Part shown: positions 63,950 to 64,000 of the stretch, piece after piece
Layout: every line of letters starts with the position of its first letter
Position numbering within the stretch: position 1 is the first letter of the stretch
Source: Pseudomonas luteola NBRC 103146
Lineage (GTDB): Bacteria; Pseudomonadota; Gammaproteobacteria; Pseudomonadales; Pseudomonadaceae
Assembly (NCBI RefSeq): GCF_002091675.1
Contig: NZ_BDAE01000001.1
Location: forward strand, 248,001 to 312,000
Reading direction: 5' to 3'
DNA: 64,000 nucleotides
Notes under the pieces: model-generated
What the model saw: the letters and a program-made list of their open reading frames with translations, nothing else
Told to the model about the DNA's origin: nothing
Database searches by the model: none
Position numbers and translations under genes: made by a program

Positions 63950-64000
63950 TTAGCAGAATTCTGCCGGATCCGGGCCCAGGCGCTTGCCTTCATCCAGAGC
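63950..64000 (-). CDS. C-terminal end of an unidentified protein (truncated by window edge)
   Basis: The minus strand reads an open frame of 16 codons ending in TAA at 63950-63952, giving ...ALDEGKRLGPDPAEFC. Its stop lies just past the algQ terminator, as expected for a convergent gene. Too short to identify. Confidence 0.5.
   Translation of the reverse strand, partial: ALDEGKRLGPDPAEFC

Overview
The window is chromosomal DNA of a Pseudomonas-type gammaproteobacterium. The right 35 kb carries the gene order known from Pseudomonas chromosomes: betT, comM, ubiK, glnK-amtB, sutA, xerC, dapF-lysA-lptM, cyaY, rnk, cyaA, corA, argH, algZ-algR, hemCDXY, dsbB, algQ. As far as I recall, it resembles the PA5255-PA5296 segment of P. 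aeruginosa. Class I adenylate cyclase, SutA and the AlgZ/AlgR pair point to Pseudomonadaceae. I cannot fix the species.

Layout. (1) 1-4577 is a patchwork accessory region of low GC: the end of a type I restriction specificity gene (hsdS), a four-helix membrane protein coupled to it, an intact IS5-family element with a frameshifted transposase, and several uncharacterised genes, one broken by a one-base deletion in its signal peptide. (2) 4578-13545 holds transporters (two MFS carriers and an MHS symporter), a nitroreductase, two paralogous small acidic proteins that share an upstream motif, a protein methyltransferase, a cold-shock protein and Dps. (3) 13546-31633 has rep, then a variable block: a secreted protein with a duplicated domain, a haloacetate-dehalogenase-like hydrolase, two cation antiporters, a flavin reductase, a two-domain CAP protein, three tandem KGG stress-protein genes and a copper-resistance operon (copA-copB-cytochrome c). 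It ends with a MATE pump and a divergent LysR gene. (4) 31818-64000 is mostly core: a chemoreceptor, choline/betaine uptake, nitrogen sensing (glnK-amtB behind a clear sigma-54 promoter with an NtrC site), RNA-polymerase modulators (sutA, algQ), cysteine, lysine and arginine synthesis, chromosome dimer resolution, cAMP synthesis, the AlgZR system and the haem operon.

How the genes fit together. lptM-lysA-dapF-DUF484-xerC-HAD forms a tight run with overlapping stops and starts. hemC-hemD-hemX-hemY is also coupled, and lies just downstream of algZ-algR. The copper genes form one outer-envelope detoxification unit. Several small genes (KGG trio, acidic pair, SutA, Dps, CspA) suggest a strong stress and stationary-phase programme.

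The least explained feature is the pair of small acidic proteins at 8353-8544 and 10268-10492. They keep a 14-residue block identical although more than half of its codons differ, and both sit behind a GGTTGCAACC ... GGACTAA element. No tRNA, rRNA or CRISPR array was seen. All start choices and families were judged by eye from the sequence.
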